The notes under the pieces are model-generated. The model saw only the letters and a program-made list of their open reading frames with translations. It had not been told where the DNA came from and did not search any database. Made by a program: the position numbers and the translations under genes. DNA of 19,765 bases. Source: RGIG2560 sp964418385. Lineage in GTDB: Bacteria > Patescibacteriota > Microgenomatia > UBA1400 > PJMF01. The stretch lies in the NCBI GenBank assembly GCA_964418385.1, contig CAYQLH010000007.1, forward strand, positions 1 through 19,765, written 5' to 3'. Below, piece by piece: positions 6,396 through 14,285 of this stretch; position 1 is the stretch's first letter; each line of letters opens with the position of its first letter.

Positions 6396-7644
6396 AACCA
6401 AGCTTTCGTCTTACTTGTGATAATTCGTCCAAAAAGGTGTCGATTTCTTGAGGGGTGTTGTACCAGGTGAGACTGGCGCGGGTACTGGCAGGAACATGGA
6501 AAAACTCGTGAGCGAGAGCGGCACAATGTTGACCGGCGCGGACAGCAATGTGACGACTGGCGAGAACGGTAGCAACGTCGTGAGCGTGGACATCATCTAA
6601 AACAAAACTGACGAGCGCATGGTGTGTGGTGGCGTTTTGATCGCCCAAGATGTGCAGGTGAGGAATTTGTTTTAAACCGGTGATCAAGTGTTGAGTTAAA
6701 TATTCTTCACGCTGACAAATGGCATGCCAACCTAGATTGGTGAGATAATTGAGGGCGGCGGCTAAGCCGACACTACCGGCAGCATTGACGGTACCCGCTT
6801 CCCAAGTATGCGGCAAAGGAGCAGGAGTGTAACCGTTTTCGGTGACAGTAGCGATCATTTCACCGCCCAGAAAGGCAGGTTCCAAAGTGGTGGCGAAACT
6901 ACGGCGCAAATATAAAACGCCGCTACCCATCGGTCCAAAAAGTTTATGTCCGGAAAAAGCGAGGGCGTCGATATTTAAATGCGCAACGTCGAGTTCTTGG
7001 TGTGCGGCCAGTTGCGCGGCATCAATGATAAAATCGGCGCCTGCTTGATGAACGAGCTTGCCGATGGCATCGACATCAATGCTTTGACCAAGGACATTGG
7101 ACATACCGGTGATGGCGACAATTTTGGTGTGGGCGCCAAGATATGAAGCAATGATTTGAGGTGTGAGTGTTCCGTTGACATCAGGGTCGGCATACACAAG
7201 ACGACAACCAAGATCATGAGCAGCGCGTTGCCAGATAAGCAAGTTGGAGTGGTGTTCCAGACGTGAAATGAGGATTTCGTCATTAGTTTGGGTTTTTCCG
7301 GCGTATTTGCTGGTGAGCGCGAGGGCAAGATAATTGAGTCCAGCGGTAGCGCCGGGTGTCAAAATGATTTCTTCTGGAGTAGCGTGTAAAAATTTGGCTA
7401 TGGTGTTTCGCGCCGTCTCAAGAGCGGTGGTGGCACTGGCGGCGAGATCATACATACCGCGAAGAGGATTGGCATTGGTGTGACGGTAAAATTGGGTGAT
7501 TGCATCGAGAACACATTGCGGTTTTTGAGTGGTGGCGGCATTATCAAAATAAATGAGCTCTGGTTGGCTCGCGAGGAGAGGAAATTCAGCACGGCGTCGC
7601 AGAATTTCGTCGTCATTTAGTATTAAATTTTCCTTATTTATCAT
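6385..7644 (-). CDS. sufS: Cysteine desulfurase SufS
   Basis: PLP-dependent group II cysteine desulfurase, 419 residues. It starts with the usual YFDNAATTQKP segment (32-42). His131 (LEHHSN) stacks on the cofactor, Asp208 and Gln211 (IDAAQ) contact PLP, and Lys234 (FSGHKLFGP) forms the Schiff base. The persulfide-carrying Cys374 is in RAGQHCA. It removes sulfur from cysteine and hands it to SufU, encoded just downstream. The ATG overlaps the sufD TGA (ATGA, 7641-7644), indicating translational coupling. The TGA stop lies inside the start of sufU. Confidence 0.97.
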   Translation of the reverse strand: MINKENLILNDDEILRRRAEFPLLASQPELIYFDNAATTQKPQCVLDAITQFYRHTNANPLRGMYDLAASATTALETARNTIAKFLHATPEEIILTPGATAGLNYLALALTSKYAGKTQTNDEILISRLEHHSNLLIWQRAAHDLGCRLVYADPDVNGTLTPQIIASYLGAHTKIVAITGMSNVLGQSIDVDAIGKLVHQAGADFIIDAAQLAAHQELDVAHLNIDALAFSGHKLFGPMGSGVLYLRRSFATTLEPAFLGGEMIATVTENGYTPAPLPHTWEAGTVNAAGSVGLAAALNYLTNLGWHAICQREEYLTQHLITGLKQIPHLHILGDQNATTHHALVSFVLDDVHAHDVATVLASRHIAVRAGQHCAALAHEFFHVPASTRASLTWYNTPQEIDTFLDELSQVRRKLGYDR

Positions 7645-8498
7645 ATTTTTTCTTTAATTTGATCAATAATTTTATTCAATTTTGTTTGCAGAATGTGATC
7701 GCAAAATTGAGCGCTGATCTGGCGTAGTTGCGATTGGGCATAAAAGGTTTTAGCGGTCGCGGCGTCGAGTCCGCGACTAGCTAGATAGGCAAGCACGTCA
7801 TCACTGATACCACCACTGGTGACGGCGTGAGCGGCGTCAAGATCGTCTTCGCCAGCGAGAATTAAGGGTGCGGAGTGATTTTCCAGTTGATCGCCCAAAA
7901 GTAAAACTGTTTCTTGTTCACGGCCGAAGCAAGCACGACTACCAGGTAGATAATCAAGGGTAGGATGCCAATTTTTGCTGGTGCCATCGCTTAAAATGCC
8001 ATTACAGGTGAGCTTGCTTTGTGCTTGAGGAGCGTGATGAGTGAGATGGGCGTGCCAGTAAAGTTTGCCGGGGGCTTGGGTGAGAGCAAAGCCAGTGTAA
8101 AAATTGGTGTGGACGCCTGTACCAGCGATGTTAAGTGGGTGAGAAACGAGACTGCGGCCGGTGCCAGCGTAGAATTCGCAAATTTGCACTTGAGCGCCGG
8201 ATTCGAGCTCGAGTTGGTTTTCAAGGGCGAAAGTGGTTTTGGCCGGAGTGACGGCGAAAATCTCGAGTGTGAGTTGGCTGTCAGGTGCGAGTTTGCCGGT
8301 GATTTTGGCGAAAAAATTTGGTGTGTCAAGTAAATTTTGAGAAAAATCAAGGGAAATGATGCGGCGTTCGTTGGTGGCAAGTGATAAGTCAAGAGTGGCA
8401 GTTTCCATCTGAGCTGGGAGAGACACACCTTGAAGGTGAGAAAAACTCCACGTTGGTGTGGCGGTGGTGGCGATGATGGAAGGTTGAGTTTTTGTCAT
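7641..8498 (-). CDS. sufD: SufD, short SufBD-family scaffold protein
   Basis: A 285-residue SufBD-core protein, clearly shorter than the roughly 420 residues of E. coli SufD; the N-terminal helical part is missing. The beta-helix core is recognisable (LENQLELESGAQVQICEFYAG), and the C-terminus reads AAHAVTSGGISDD followed by LAYLASRGL, matching the SufD pattern HGAT-G-ld--LFYL-SRG with the functional His kept (His224). It pairs with SufB on the SufC ATPase to build Fe-S clusters. It overlaps sufB and sufS by ATGA at both ends. SufD rather than a second SufB is inferred from its short length and the position after sufB. Confidence 0.88.
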   Translation of the reverse strand: MTKTQPSIIATTATPTWSFSHLQGVSLPAQMETATLDLSLATNERRIISLDFSQNLLDTPNFFAKITGKLAPDSQLTLEIFAVTPAKTTFALENQLELESGAQVQICEFYAGTGRSLVSHPLNIAGTGVHTNFYTGFALTQAPGKLYWHAHLTHHAPQAQSKLTCNGILSDGTSKNWHPTLDYLPGSRACFGREQETVLLLGDQLENHSAPLILAGEDDLDAAHAVTSGGISDDVLAYLASRGLDAATAKTFYAQSQLRQISAQFCDHILQTKLNKIIDQIKEKI

Positions 8499-9814
8499 GA
8501 GGTGACTTTCTGGATATTTTGGCGATTGAGCTCAAGATCGAGAAGATTGTTCATTTCGAGGGCGTATTCGAGCGGCAATTCGCGGGTGAAATTGTCGGTA
8601 AAACCATTGATGACAAATTTTTGGGCTTGCTCTTCATTGAAACCACGGGTACGCAGGTATAAAATTAAGTCATCGCTGATACGACCCACGGTAGCTTCTT
8701 GACCAACGTCGCTGGCAGCAGTGCGAATATCCAAAACAGGAATGGTGTCAGCGCGTGAGTGCGAGTCGAGCAGGAGCGAGTGACAGGCGAGAGAAGCGCG
8801 GCTGCCGGAGGCGTTAGCGTTGATCTGTAGATGGCTGCGGAAGGTACACTCTCCCCCACCGCTGGCAATGGATTTGGCGATGCTGGTGGAAGTCGTTTCG
8901 GGAGCGGCGTGAACTACTTGAACTCCCGTGTCTAAGTGTTGGCCGGGGCCAGCAAAAGTGACGCTGGAATAGCTAGATTTTGCCTGTTTACCGGCTAAAA
9001 TACTTTGTGGGTACAGACAGGTAGTGTGAGAGCCAAAGGAACCAGAAACCCATTCAATCGTCGCGTTGGCGGCAACAAGAGCACGTTTGGTATTGAGATT
9101 GTACATATTGCGTGACCAGTTTTCGATGGTGGTGTAGCGCAGCGTGGCACCGGCGCGGACAAAAAGCTCGACGGCACCAGCGTGGAGGGAAATAGCGTTG
9201 TAACGGGGAGCGGAACAACCTTCGATAAAGTGCAGACTGGCTTTTTCGTCCACGATGATTAAGGTGTGCTCAAATTGACCGGCGCCTTTGGTATTAAGGC
9301 GAAAATATGCCTGAAGAGGAATGGTAATCGCCACTCCTGGGGGTACGTACACAAACGAACCTCCGGACCAAACCGCGCCGTGAAGAGCGGCAAATTTATG
9401 ATCGGTAGGTTTGATGAGAGTCATAAAATGTTGACGAATGAGATCTGCCTGAGGACCATGGAGAGCAGTGTCAAGATCTTCGTAAACAACACCATCAGCT
9501 TTGACTATGTCTTGAAGGCGATGATAAACCATTTCTGAGTCCACTTGCGCGCCTACGCCGGCTAAGAATTTTTCTTCGGCTTGTGGGATACCAAGCTTAG
9601 CAAAAGTGGCGCGGATGTCGCTGGGGACATCTTCCCAATTGGTCACTGGCGGTTTTTTGCGAGGAATGTAGGTGGTGATATCGTTTAAGTTAAGCTTATC
9701 AAGTGATGGCCCCCAAGCTGGCAAGGGTAATTTTTGGTATATTTCTAGGCAGCGAAAACGAAAGTCACGCATCCAGTCAGGGTCGTTTTTGGCTTGGGAG
9801 ATTGCGGCCACCAC
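8495..9814 (-). CDS. sufB: Fe-S cluster scaffold SufB (start uncertain, in-frame TGA upstream)
   Basis: A 439-residue scaffold subunit of SufBCD. Conserved segments include SGGSFVYVPPG, LHFIEGCSAP (Cys200), IEWVSGSFGSHTTCLYP, a core Cys344 (LACHSLLLD, aligned to E. coli SufB Cys405) and ISDDLILYLRTRGF. The GTG at 9814 is the first usable start after a TGA at 9829-9827. However, the frame reads Met-Thr-Thr-stop-Leu-Thr-Pro-Asp-Val-Val from an ATG at 9838 that lies 8 nt after sufC, and GLT-(E/P)-(E/D)-V(V) is the usual SufB N-terminus. The original start was therefore probably 9838, with a Gly codon now TGA. Neither start has a clear Shine-Dalgarno. The normally conserved E-H-E near the C-terminus is G-Q-E (371-373). 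Ends in ATGA with sufD. Confidence 0.93.
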   Translation of the reverse strand: MVAAISQAKNDPDWMRDFRFRCLEIYQKLPLPAWGPSLDKLNLNDITTYIPRKKPPVTNWEDVPSDIRATFAKLGIPQAEEKFLAGVGAQVDSEMVYHRLQDIVKADGVVYEDLDTALHGPQADLIRQHFMTLIKPTDHKFAALHGAVWSGGSFVYVPPGVAITIPLQAYFRLNTKGAGQFEHTLIIVDEKASLHFIEGCSAPRYNAISLHAGAVELFVRAGATLRYTTIENWSRNMYNLNTKRALVAANATIEWVSGSFGSHTTCLYPQSILAGKQAKSSYSSVTFAGPGQHLDTGVQVVHAAPETTSTSIAKSIASGGGECTFRSHLQINANASGSRASLACHSLLLDSHSRADTIPVLDIRTAASDVGQEATVGRISDDLILYLRTRGFNEEQAQKFVINGFTDNFTRELPLEYALEMNNLLDLELNRQNIQKVTS

Positions 9815-9846
9815 ATCTGGAGTAAGTCAAGTGGTCATGAGGCGCT

Positions 9847-10593
9847 TTATTGCTGCCATTTGGCGTAGCCGGGGGTTTGGATGTGAGCGATTAAATCGCG
9901 GTTGCCGGTTGTTACCAATTGACCGGCGGCTAAAACGTGCACGCGGTCAACTTTGAGGGAGTTTAAGATGCTGCCGGTGTGGGTAATGATGAGGAGACTG
10001 CCGCCAGTTTCGTCTTGGTAGTGGCGGAGATTTTCGCCTACTAGGCGAGCGGCATCGGCGTCGAGGCCGGAGTCAAGTTCGTCAAGAATAGCTAATTTGG
10101 GATGGAAAAGGAGGATTTGGAGGAGTTCCAGCTTCTTTTTTTCACCTCCAGAAAAACCGACGCCAAAGTTGCGTTCGGCGACGGCGGGATCGAAACCAAG
10201 CATGGAGAGGCACTCAAGCAGGTCGCGACGCCATTCCCAGCGGTGTTCTTGCTGGGCGCCATAAAGGTCACGGACTTGACGGATGTAATTGCTGATGGTT
10301 ACACCAGGGAGACTAACGGGATTTTGCCAAGTAAGCAGGAGTCCAGCACGGGCCCGAACTTCTGGAGGCTTAGAAGTGATGTCTTCGTTGTGGAAGTGAA
10401 TGCTGCCTTGGGAAATGTGATAAGCGGGTAAACCGGCGATGGTACCCGCGAGCGTAGATTTACCGGCGCCATTTGGACCCATGAGGACGACGGTTTCGCC
10501 ACTTTTAAGGGTGAGATCGAGACCATGCAAAAGTTCACGTTCACTGGTGCGGACGTGTAAATCTTTCACAGTCAATAAAGCAGTCGGGTTCAT
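9847..10593 (-). CDS. sufC: SufC, ABC-type ATPase of the Fe-S assembly complex
   Basis: A 248-residue soluble ABC ATPase. Walker A is GPNGAGKST (39-47), the ABC signature FSGGEKKKLELLQ with the three lysines usual in SufC, Walker B LAILDELDSGLDADA, and the switch His in LLIITHTG. It powers the SufBCD scaffold. It is the first gene of sufCBDSU. The ATG at 10593 lies 15 nt after a TGGTATAAT box, so the leader would be only about 8 nt and no Shine-Dalgarno is visible. Confidence 0.97.
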   Translation of the reverse strand: MNPTALLTVKDLHVRTSERELLHGLDLTLKSGETVVLMGPNGAGKSTLAGTIAGLPAYHISQGSIHFHNEDITSKPPEVRARAGLLLTWQNPVSLPGVTISNYIRQVRDLYGAQQEHRWEWRRDLLECLSMLGFDPAVAERNFGVGFSGGEKKKLELLQILLFHPKLAILDELDSGLDADAARLVGENLRHYQDETGGSLLIITHTGSILNSLKVDRVHVLAAGQLVTTGNRDLIAHIQTPGYAKWQQ

Positions 10594-10608
10594 AACTTAA
10601 TATGGCAT

Positions 10609-10617
10609 ATTATACCA
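10609..10617 (-). promoter_or_regulatory. suf operon promoter, extended -10
   Basis: TGGTATAAT on the minus strand (10617-10609), 15 nt before the sufC ATG, no convincing -35 at 16-18 bp. The predicted 5' leader is about 8 nt. Confidence 0.7.
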
Positions 10618-10921
10618 TAAAATCCGGGCGTGAATGCAGTGAGTTGCGAGTAGCGATGGCAGGTTTAACGAGCGAAAAAATGATAAAAAATACTTTAAAA
10701 TAAGCAAAAATTGCGTTTTGATGAAATAAGAATTAGAATATTTATTATTCTCCAGACTAAATTTACACGTAATATTATATTATAGGATATTATATTTAAA
10801 TCTTGCCTGGAAAATTTGGTGAAAAATGAGTTAAAGACCTATAATATATAAATTTAAGGCTTGATTTTGGTTTGAGCCGGGGTGAATTGGCCAAAATTGC
10901 TCGTCAAAAGCGACAACTTGG

Positions 10922-10930
10922 TGATATAAT
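10922..10930 (+). promoter_or_regulatory. Glycan operon promoter, leaderless type
   Basis: TGATATAAT ends 6 nt before the ATG at 10937. A weak -35-like TCGTCA (10901-10906) is 18 bp upstream. Transcription would begin at the start codon. Confidence 0.75.
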
Positions 10931-10936
10931 AACGCC

Positions 10937-12685
10937 ATGAAAGAGAAATTGAGTCGAGTTTTGGCGTGGTTTGACGAGTATTTTTTGTTTGTGGCGGCGA
11001 CTTTTTTGGTGTTTTTTATTCCTTTAATGCCCAAGATTCCTTTGGCCGACATCTTACCTGGTTACATTGTCCGCTTGCGGAGTGAAGATTTAATTGTTTT
11101 TGTACTTTTCGTGATTTATCTTATTCAGATTTGGCGGGGCAAGGTCGACTGGAAAATGCCCACTTGGCAGCTGATTGCTGGTTACGTGGCGGTGGGTGCG
11201 ATGTCGATTTTGAGCGGTCTTTTGCTTTTGAAAACAATTCCTTTTGAAGTGCCAGCGGGTGCGAGTTGGGGTTTGGGTTTGCTTTTGTCTTCTGGCGTGC
11301 ACATCATGAAAGCAATGTTACATTGGGCGCGTTATATCGAGTATTTTTTCTTGGCGTTTCTGTTTTTTAGCAGTATCACCAGTAAACTTAAACTGCAAAT
11401 TGTGTGCGTGGCGATGCTGGGTGCGGTGGCAGGAATTGTGATTTACGGTTGGGGCCAAAAATACATGTATTGGCCGGTTTTTTCTACTATGAATCGCGAG
11501 TTTTCTAAAGGTGTGCCGTTGGTCTTGACGCCGCACGCGCGAGTGCAGTCAACTTTTGGTGGACATTATGATTTTGCGGCTTACTTGGTGCTGCTTTTGC
11601 CTTTTACTTTGGTGATGGCGTTTTCAAGCCGGCGGCTGTGGTCAAAATTTGGTCGCACCGCGCAAGTTTTGACGTGGCTGATTCATTTCATGGGCGTGTG
11701 GGGTTTGATCATCTCGGCGGCGCGGACGTCGATAATCTCTTATTTGGCGGCGACACTGGTGGTATTTACGTTGTCGATTGCGCTTTCGTCGCGCTCGCTG
11801 AAGCGAAAAGTTGGGGCTTGGTTTGGACATCAGTTCGCTTATTTTTTGGTGGTGGGATTTTTGGTTTTTGGCTGGGGCGGCGATATGATTGAACGTTTTG
11901 AGCACACTTTAGATTCGATCCAGTGGGTGCATGATACGTATCACACCGCCAACAAATGGCGCAAGGAGTTCCCCTACCTTTTAGGTTGGAAAGAATGGGA
12001 ACAGCCTGAAGGTACGATTGCGGTGGTGGTAGACGATTTTGGCAATAATTCGGTGCTGACACCCACAGATACACAGCCAGCACCGCGTCCGGCTACTGGC
12101 ACAGCGCCAGTGGAGACCAAGCCAGCTGATGTTTATGAAGATATTCCGGATTTAAAGACAGGATATGATGCTTCTGGCAATGCTTATTTGTACGAAGCCA
12201 CACGGACCTGGTCGGTGAATGCAGAGAAATACGGTCTCTCGATGGCGATTCGTTTTGATGTTTTGTGGCCTAACGCAATTAAAGGCTTTTCGCGCAATCC
12301 GTTGCTTGGTAGCAGTTATGGGACGCTTACCAAGGGTGATAATTTGTCAGTATTTACAGAAGCGGATAGCACGGATTGTAATTACTTGCGTACTTTGGGC
12401 GAAACAGGCATTTTGGGTTTTGCTTGTTTTTACGGAGCGTTGGTGGTGGCGATGTGGCGTGCTTGGCAGCGGCGCACGAGCCAAGATGCTTGGGAACAAA
12501 TGGTGAACGTGTCTTTTTTGGGGGCAATGGTGGGCATTTTGGTAAATGCTCTTTATATCGATGTTTTTGCGGCTTCTAAGGTGGCGTTTACGATTTGGAT
12601 GATTGTGGGTATTTTCTGGGCAACTAATAAAATAATTGGTAAATCGGCAAAATTAGCAAAAAATGAGACAAATAGTGATCAATAA
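10937..12685 (+). CDS. O-antigen ligase / polymerase-like membrane protein
   Basis: A 582-residue integral membrane protein with about nine or more hydrophobic segments between residues 15 and 312, and two or three more at about 487-570. Between them is a long hydrophilic stretch (about 313-485), expected on the outside, including a Pro/Thr/Ala-rich linker (about 372-400). The segment VQSTFGGHYDFAAYLVLLLP and the following ISAARTSIISYLAATL resemble the Wzy_C/O-antigen ligase family, as does NPLLGSSYGT before the last helices. Such proteins join or polymerise lipid-linked glycans outside the cytoplasmic membrane. First gene of a four-gene glycan operon, overlapping the next by 23 nt. Ligase versus polymerase cannot be decided from sequence. 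Confidence 0.8.
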   Translation: MKEKLSRVLAWFDEYFLFVAATFLVFFIPLMPKIPLADILPGYIVRLRSEDLIVFVLFVIYLIQIWRGKVDWKMPTWQLIAGYVAVGAMSILSGLLLLKTIPFEVPAGASWGLGLLLSSGVHIMKAMLHWARYIEYFFLAFLFFSSITSKLKLQIVCVAMLGAVAGIVIYGWGQKYMYWPVFSTMNREFSKGVPLVLTPHARVQSTFGGHYDFAAYLVLLLPFTLVMAFSSRRLWSKFGRTAQVLTWLIHFMGVWGLIISAARTSIISYLAATLVVFTLSIALSSRSLKRKVGAWFGHQFAYFLVVGFLVFGWGGDMIERFEHTLDSIQWVHDTYHTANKWRKEFPYLLGWKEWEQPEGTIAVVVDDFGNNSVLTPTDTQPAPRPATGTAPVETKPADVYEDIPDLKTGYDASGNAYLYEATRTWSVNAEKYGLSMAIRFDVLWPNAIKGFSRNPLLGSSYGTLTKGDNLSVFTEADSTDCNYLRTLGETGILGFACFYGALVVAMWRAWQRRTSQDAWEQMVNVSFLGAMVGILVNALYIDVFAASKVAFTIWMIVGIFWATNKIIGKSAKLAKNETNSDQ

Positions 12686-14285
12686 ATGGCAACAGCTGGC
12701 GTTGGCGTTGATCATCGCGGGCGGGTTTGCTTGTCGTTTGTACCGAATTAATTATCCGTTGATGGACTGGCATTCGTTTCGCCAGGCGGATACGGCGTCG
12801 GTGACGTTGGAATTTGTACGCCATCACTATCCGATTTGGTTGCCGCATTATCATGATCTGGGTAATGTGCAAAGTGGCTTGGATAATCCGGAAGGCTATC
12901 GGATGGTGGAGTTTCCATTGGTGAATTGGTTGCTCGCGTGGGTATTGCGGGTGTTTACTGCTTGGGACGTGGTGGTGGTGTCGCGTTTGGCGGCGGCGAT
13001 AGTTTCGAGTGCGAGCATTTGGTTGGTTTACCGCTTGTTGCAAAATCTGATGACACCGGAAAAAGATATCAAGACTAAACAAACAGCCGGATCACAAATG
13101 GCTCGTGAAACGGTGCCACTTTTGGCGGCGGCGGCATTGGCGTTTATTCCTTATGGAGTGTATTACGGACGGACGGTCTTGCCAGAACCGTTTCAAGTTT
13201 TTTTGATTCTGGCAACGTTGGTGGCGTGGGACGAATATTTACGTTTGGATAAGTGGTGGCAGTGGACGCTAGTATGGTTGTGTTTGGCGGCGGCGCTTCT
13301 GGTGAAGCCCACAAGCATTTTTGTGGCTCCAGCCCTGGTAGCGCTGGCAATTTGTCGGCGCGGTTGGAAATGCGTTTTTGATTGGCGTTTGATCGTTTTG
13401 GCTGTCTTGGCGGTGGCACCTTTGATGTGGTGGCGTCGCTTTATTCTTAATTTCCCGGAGGGGATTCCGCAAAGCGATTGGCTTTTAAACGGGGTGGTTT
13501 ACGAAATTGATCCGGTGTGGGGAGTGCAAAATGAGGTCCAGCCGCGGTGGCGACCGTTGTGGTGGCGGTGGATGTTTTACGAACGTTTGGCGAAAATGAT
13601 TTTGGGTGGCGCGGGCATGGTGTTTGCACTGGCAGGGTTGATTCCAGAACGGTGGCGGTGGCGCAAAAAGTTTTGGTGCGTTGAGTTCACGTGTAGCGAT
13701 TGGTTAGTTTATGCTTGGGGAGCGGGGATTTTTGCTTATTTGGCGACTTTTGCGACGGGTAATATCCGCCATGATTATTATCAATATTTAATGATTGGTT
13801 GGGTGGCGATAGTCGTGGGGCGCGGGATTTACAAAAGCATCCAATTGGGACACGAATTGGATAAAAAACAGCGTTTAAAAGGTATTTTCCGCTTTTGGCC
13901 TGAAGCAGCGGCAGTGATGTTGGTCGCAGGAGCATTGTGGTATGGTTGGCGGCAAAATGGAAGCAAGTTTGATGTGCACAATTGGGCACAAGTGCGTATT
14001 GGAGCAGTGGCACGGGAGCGGTTGCCGGAGGAAGCATTGGTGATCGCGCATGCATTTGACGGCGACACTAACTTTTTGTTTCAAACCAGAAAGCGCGGTT
14101 GGCCATCAGGCTTGAATTTGGACGAAAAAATTGCGGCGGGAGCGCAATATTTGGTGGGTACGGATACGGATGATTTATATCATTTTTTGCGTGAACATTA
14201 TGCACTCATTTACAAGGATGACGATGGTTTTATTTTTTCTTTGTTGGAGGCGAGTGAGAGTGGTATAATGAGAGACGATATATGA
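12663..14285 (+). CDS. ArnT/PMT-like membrane glycosyltransferase (GT-C fold)
   Basis: A 540-residue multi-spanning protein. The first hydrophobic segment (about 10-25) is followed by a loop with the acidic motif YPLMDWHSFRQADTASV (Asp35, Asp43), corresponding to the catalytic first external loop of the ArnT/PMT/RgtA-like GT-C enzymes. About ten hydrophobic segments follow, then a soluble C-terminal domain (about 440-540). These enzymes move a sugar from a polyprenyl-phosphate carrier onto lipid, glycan or protein. It overlaps the preceding gene by 23 nt and the next by ATGA (14282-14285). Sugar and acceptor unknown; no Shine-Dalgarno is evident. Confidence 0.82.
   Translation: MRQIVINKWQQLALALIIAGGFACRLYRINYPLMDWHSFRQADTASVTLEFVRHHYPIWLPHYHDLGNVQSGLDNPEGYRMVEFPLVNWLLAWVLRVFTAWDVVVVSRLAAAIVSSASIWLVYRLLQNLMTPEKDIKTKQTAGSQMARETVPLLAAAALAFIPYGVYYGRTVLPEPFQVFLILATLVAWDEYLRLDKWWQWTLVWLCLAAALLVKPTSIFVAPALVALAICRRGWKCVFDWRLIVLAVLAVAPLMWWRRFILNFPEGIPQSDWLLNGVVYEIDPVWGVQNEVQPRWRPLWWRWMFYERLAKMILGGAGMVFALAGLIPERWRWRKKFWCVEFTCSDWLVYAWGAGIFAYLATFATGNIRHDYYQYLMIGWVAIVVGRGIYKSIQLGHELDKKQRLKGIFRFWPEAAAVMLVAGALWYGWRQNGSKFDVHNWAQVRIGAVARERLPEEALVIAHAFDGDTNFLFQTRKRGWPSGLNLDEKIAAGAQYLVGTDTDDLYHFLREHYALIYKDDDGFIFSLLEASESGIMRDDI
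14261..14269 (+). promoter_or_regulatory. Possible internal promoter before the GT4 gene
   Basis: TGGTATAAT inside the last codons of the ArnT-like gene, 12 nt before the GT4 ATG. It fits the extended -10 pattern found before four other genes of the window; a transcript from it would have a leader of about 5 nt. Confidence 0.5.

Larger units (their letters stand above)
10594..10936. other. AT-rich divergent intergenic region
   Basis: 343 bp without a supportable gene, between the divergent suf operon and the glycan operon. It contains the two start-proximal promoters listed separately. The middle (about 10660-10860) is markedly AT-rich with short palindromes and repeats: AGAATA-TTTAT-TATTCT (10735-10751) and ATATTATAT at 10772 and again at 10787. 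No DnaA-box cluster, tRNA or small ORF with a ribosome-binding site was seen. Confidence 0.6.

Noticed and set aside
9827..9829. Alternative genetic code with UGA read as glycine (as in Gracilibacteria/Absconditabacteria)
   Set aside because: TGA ends sufD, sufB, the ArnT-like gene and recF in ATGA overlaps with the next gene, and ends sufS and the HD gene at family-typical lengths. No other gene has an in-frame TGA.
10597..10608. Tiny ATG-CCA-TAT-TAA ORF just after the suf -10 box
   Set aside because: It begins directly after the -10 box, upstream of or at the expected transcription start, so it would not be translated.
10840..10845. TATAAT in the AT-rich region as a gene promoter
   Set aside because: No TG extension, poor -35, and no ORF within about 80 bp downstream; expected by chance in such AT-rich DNA.
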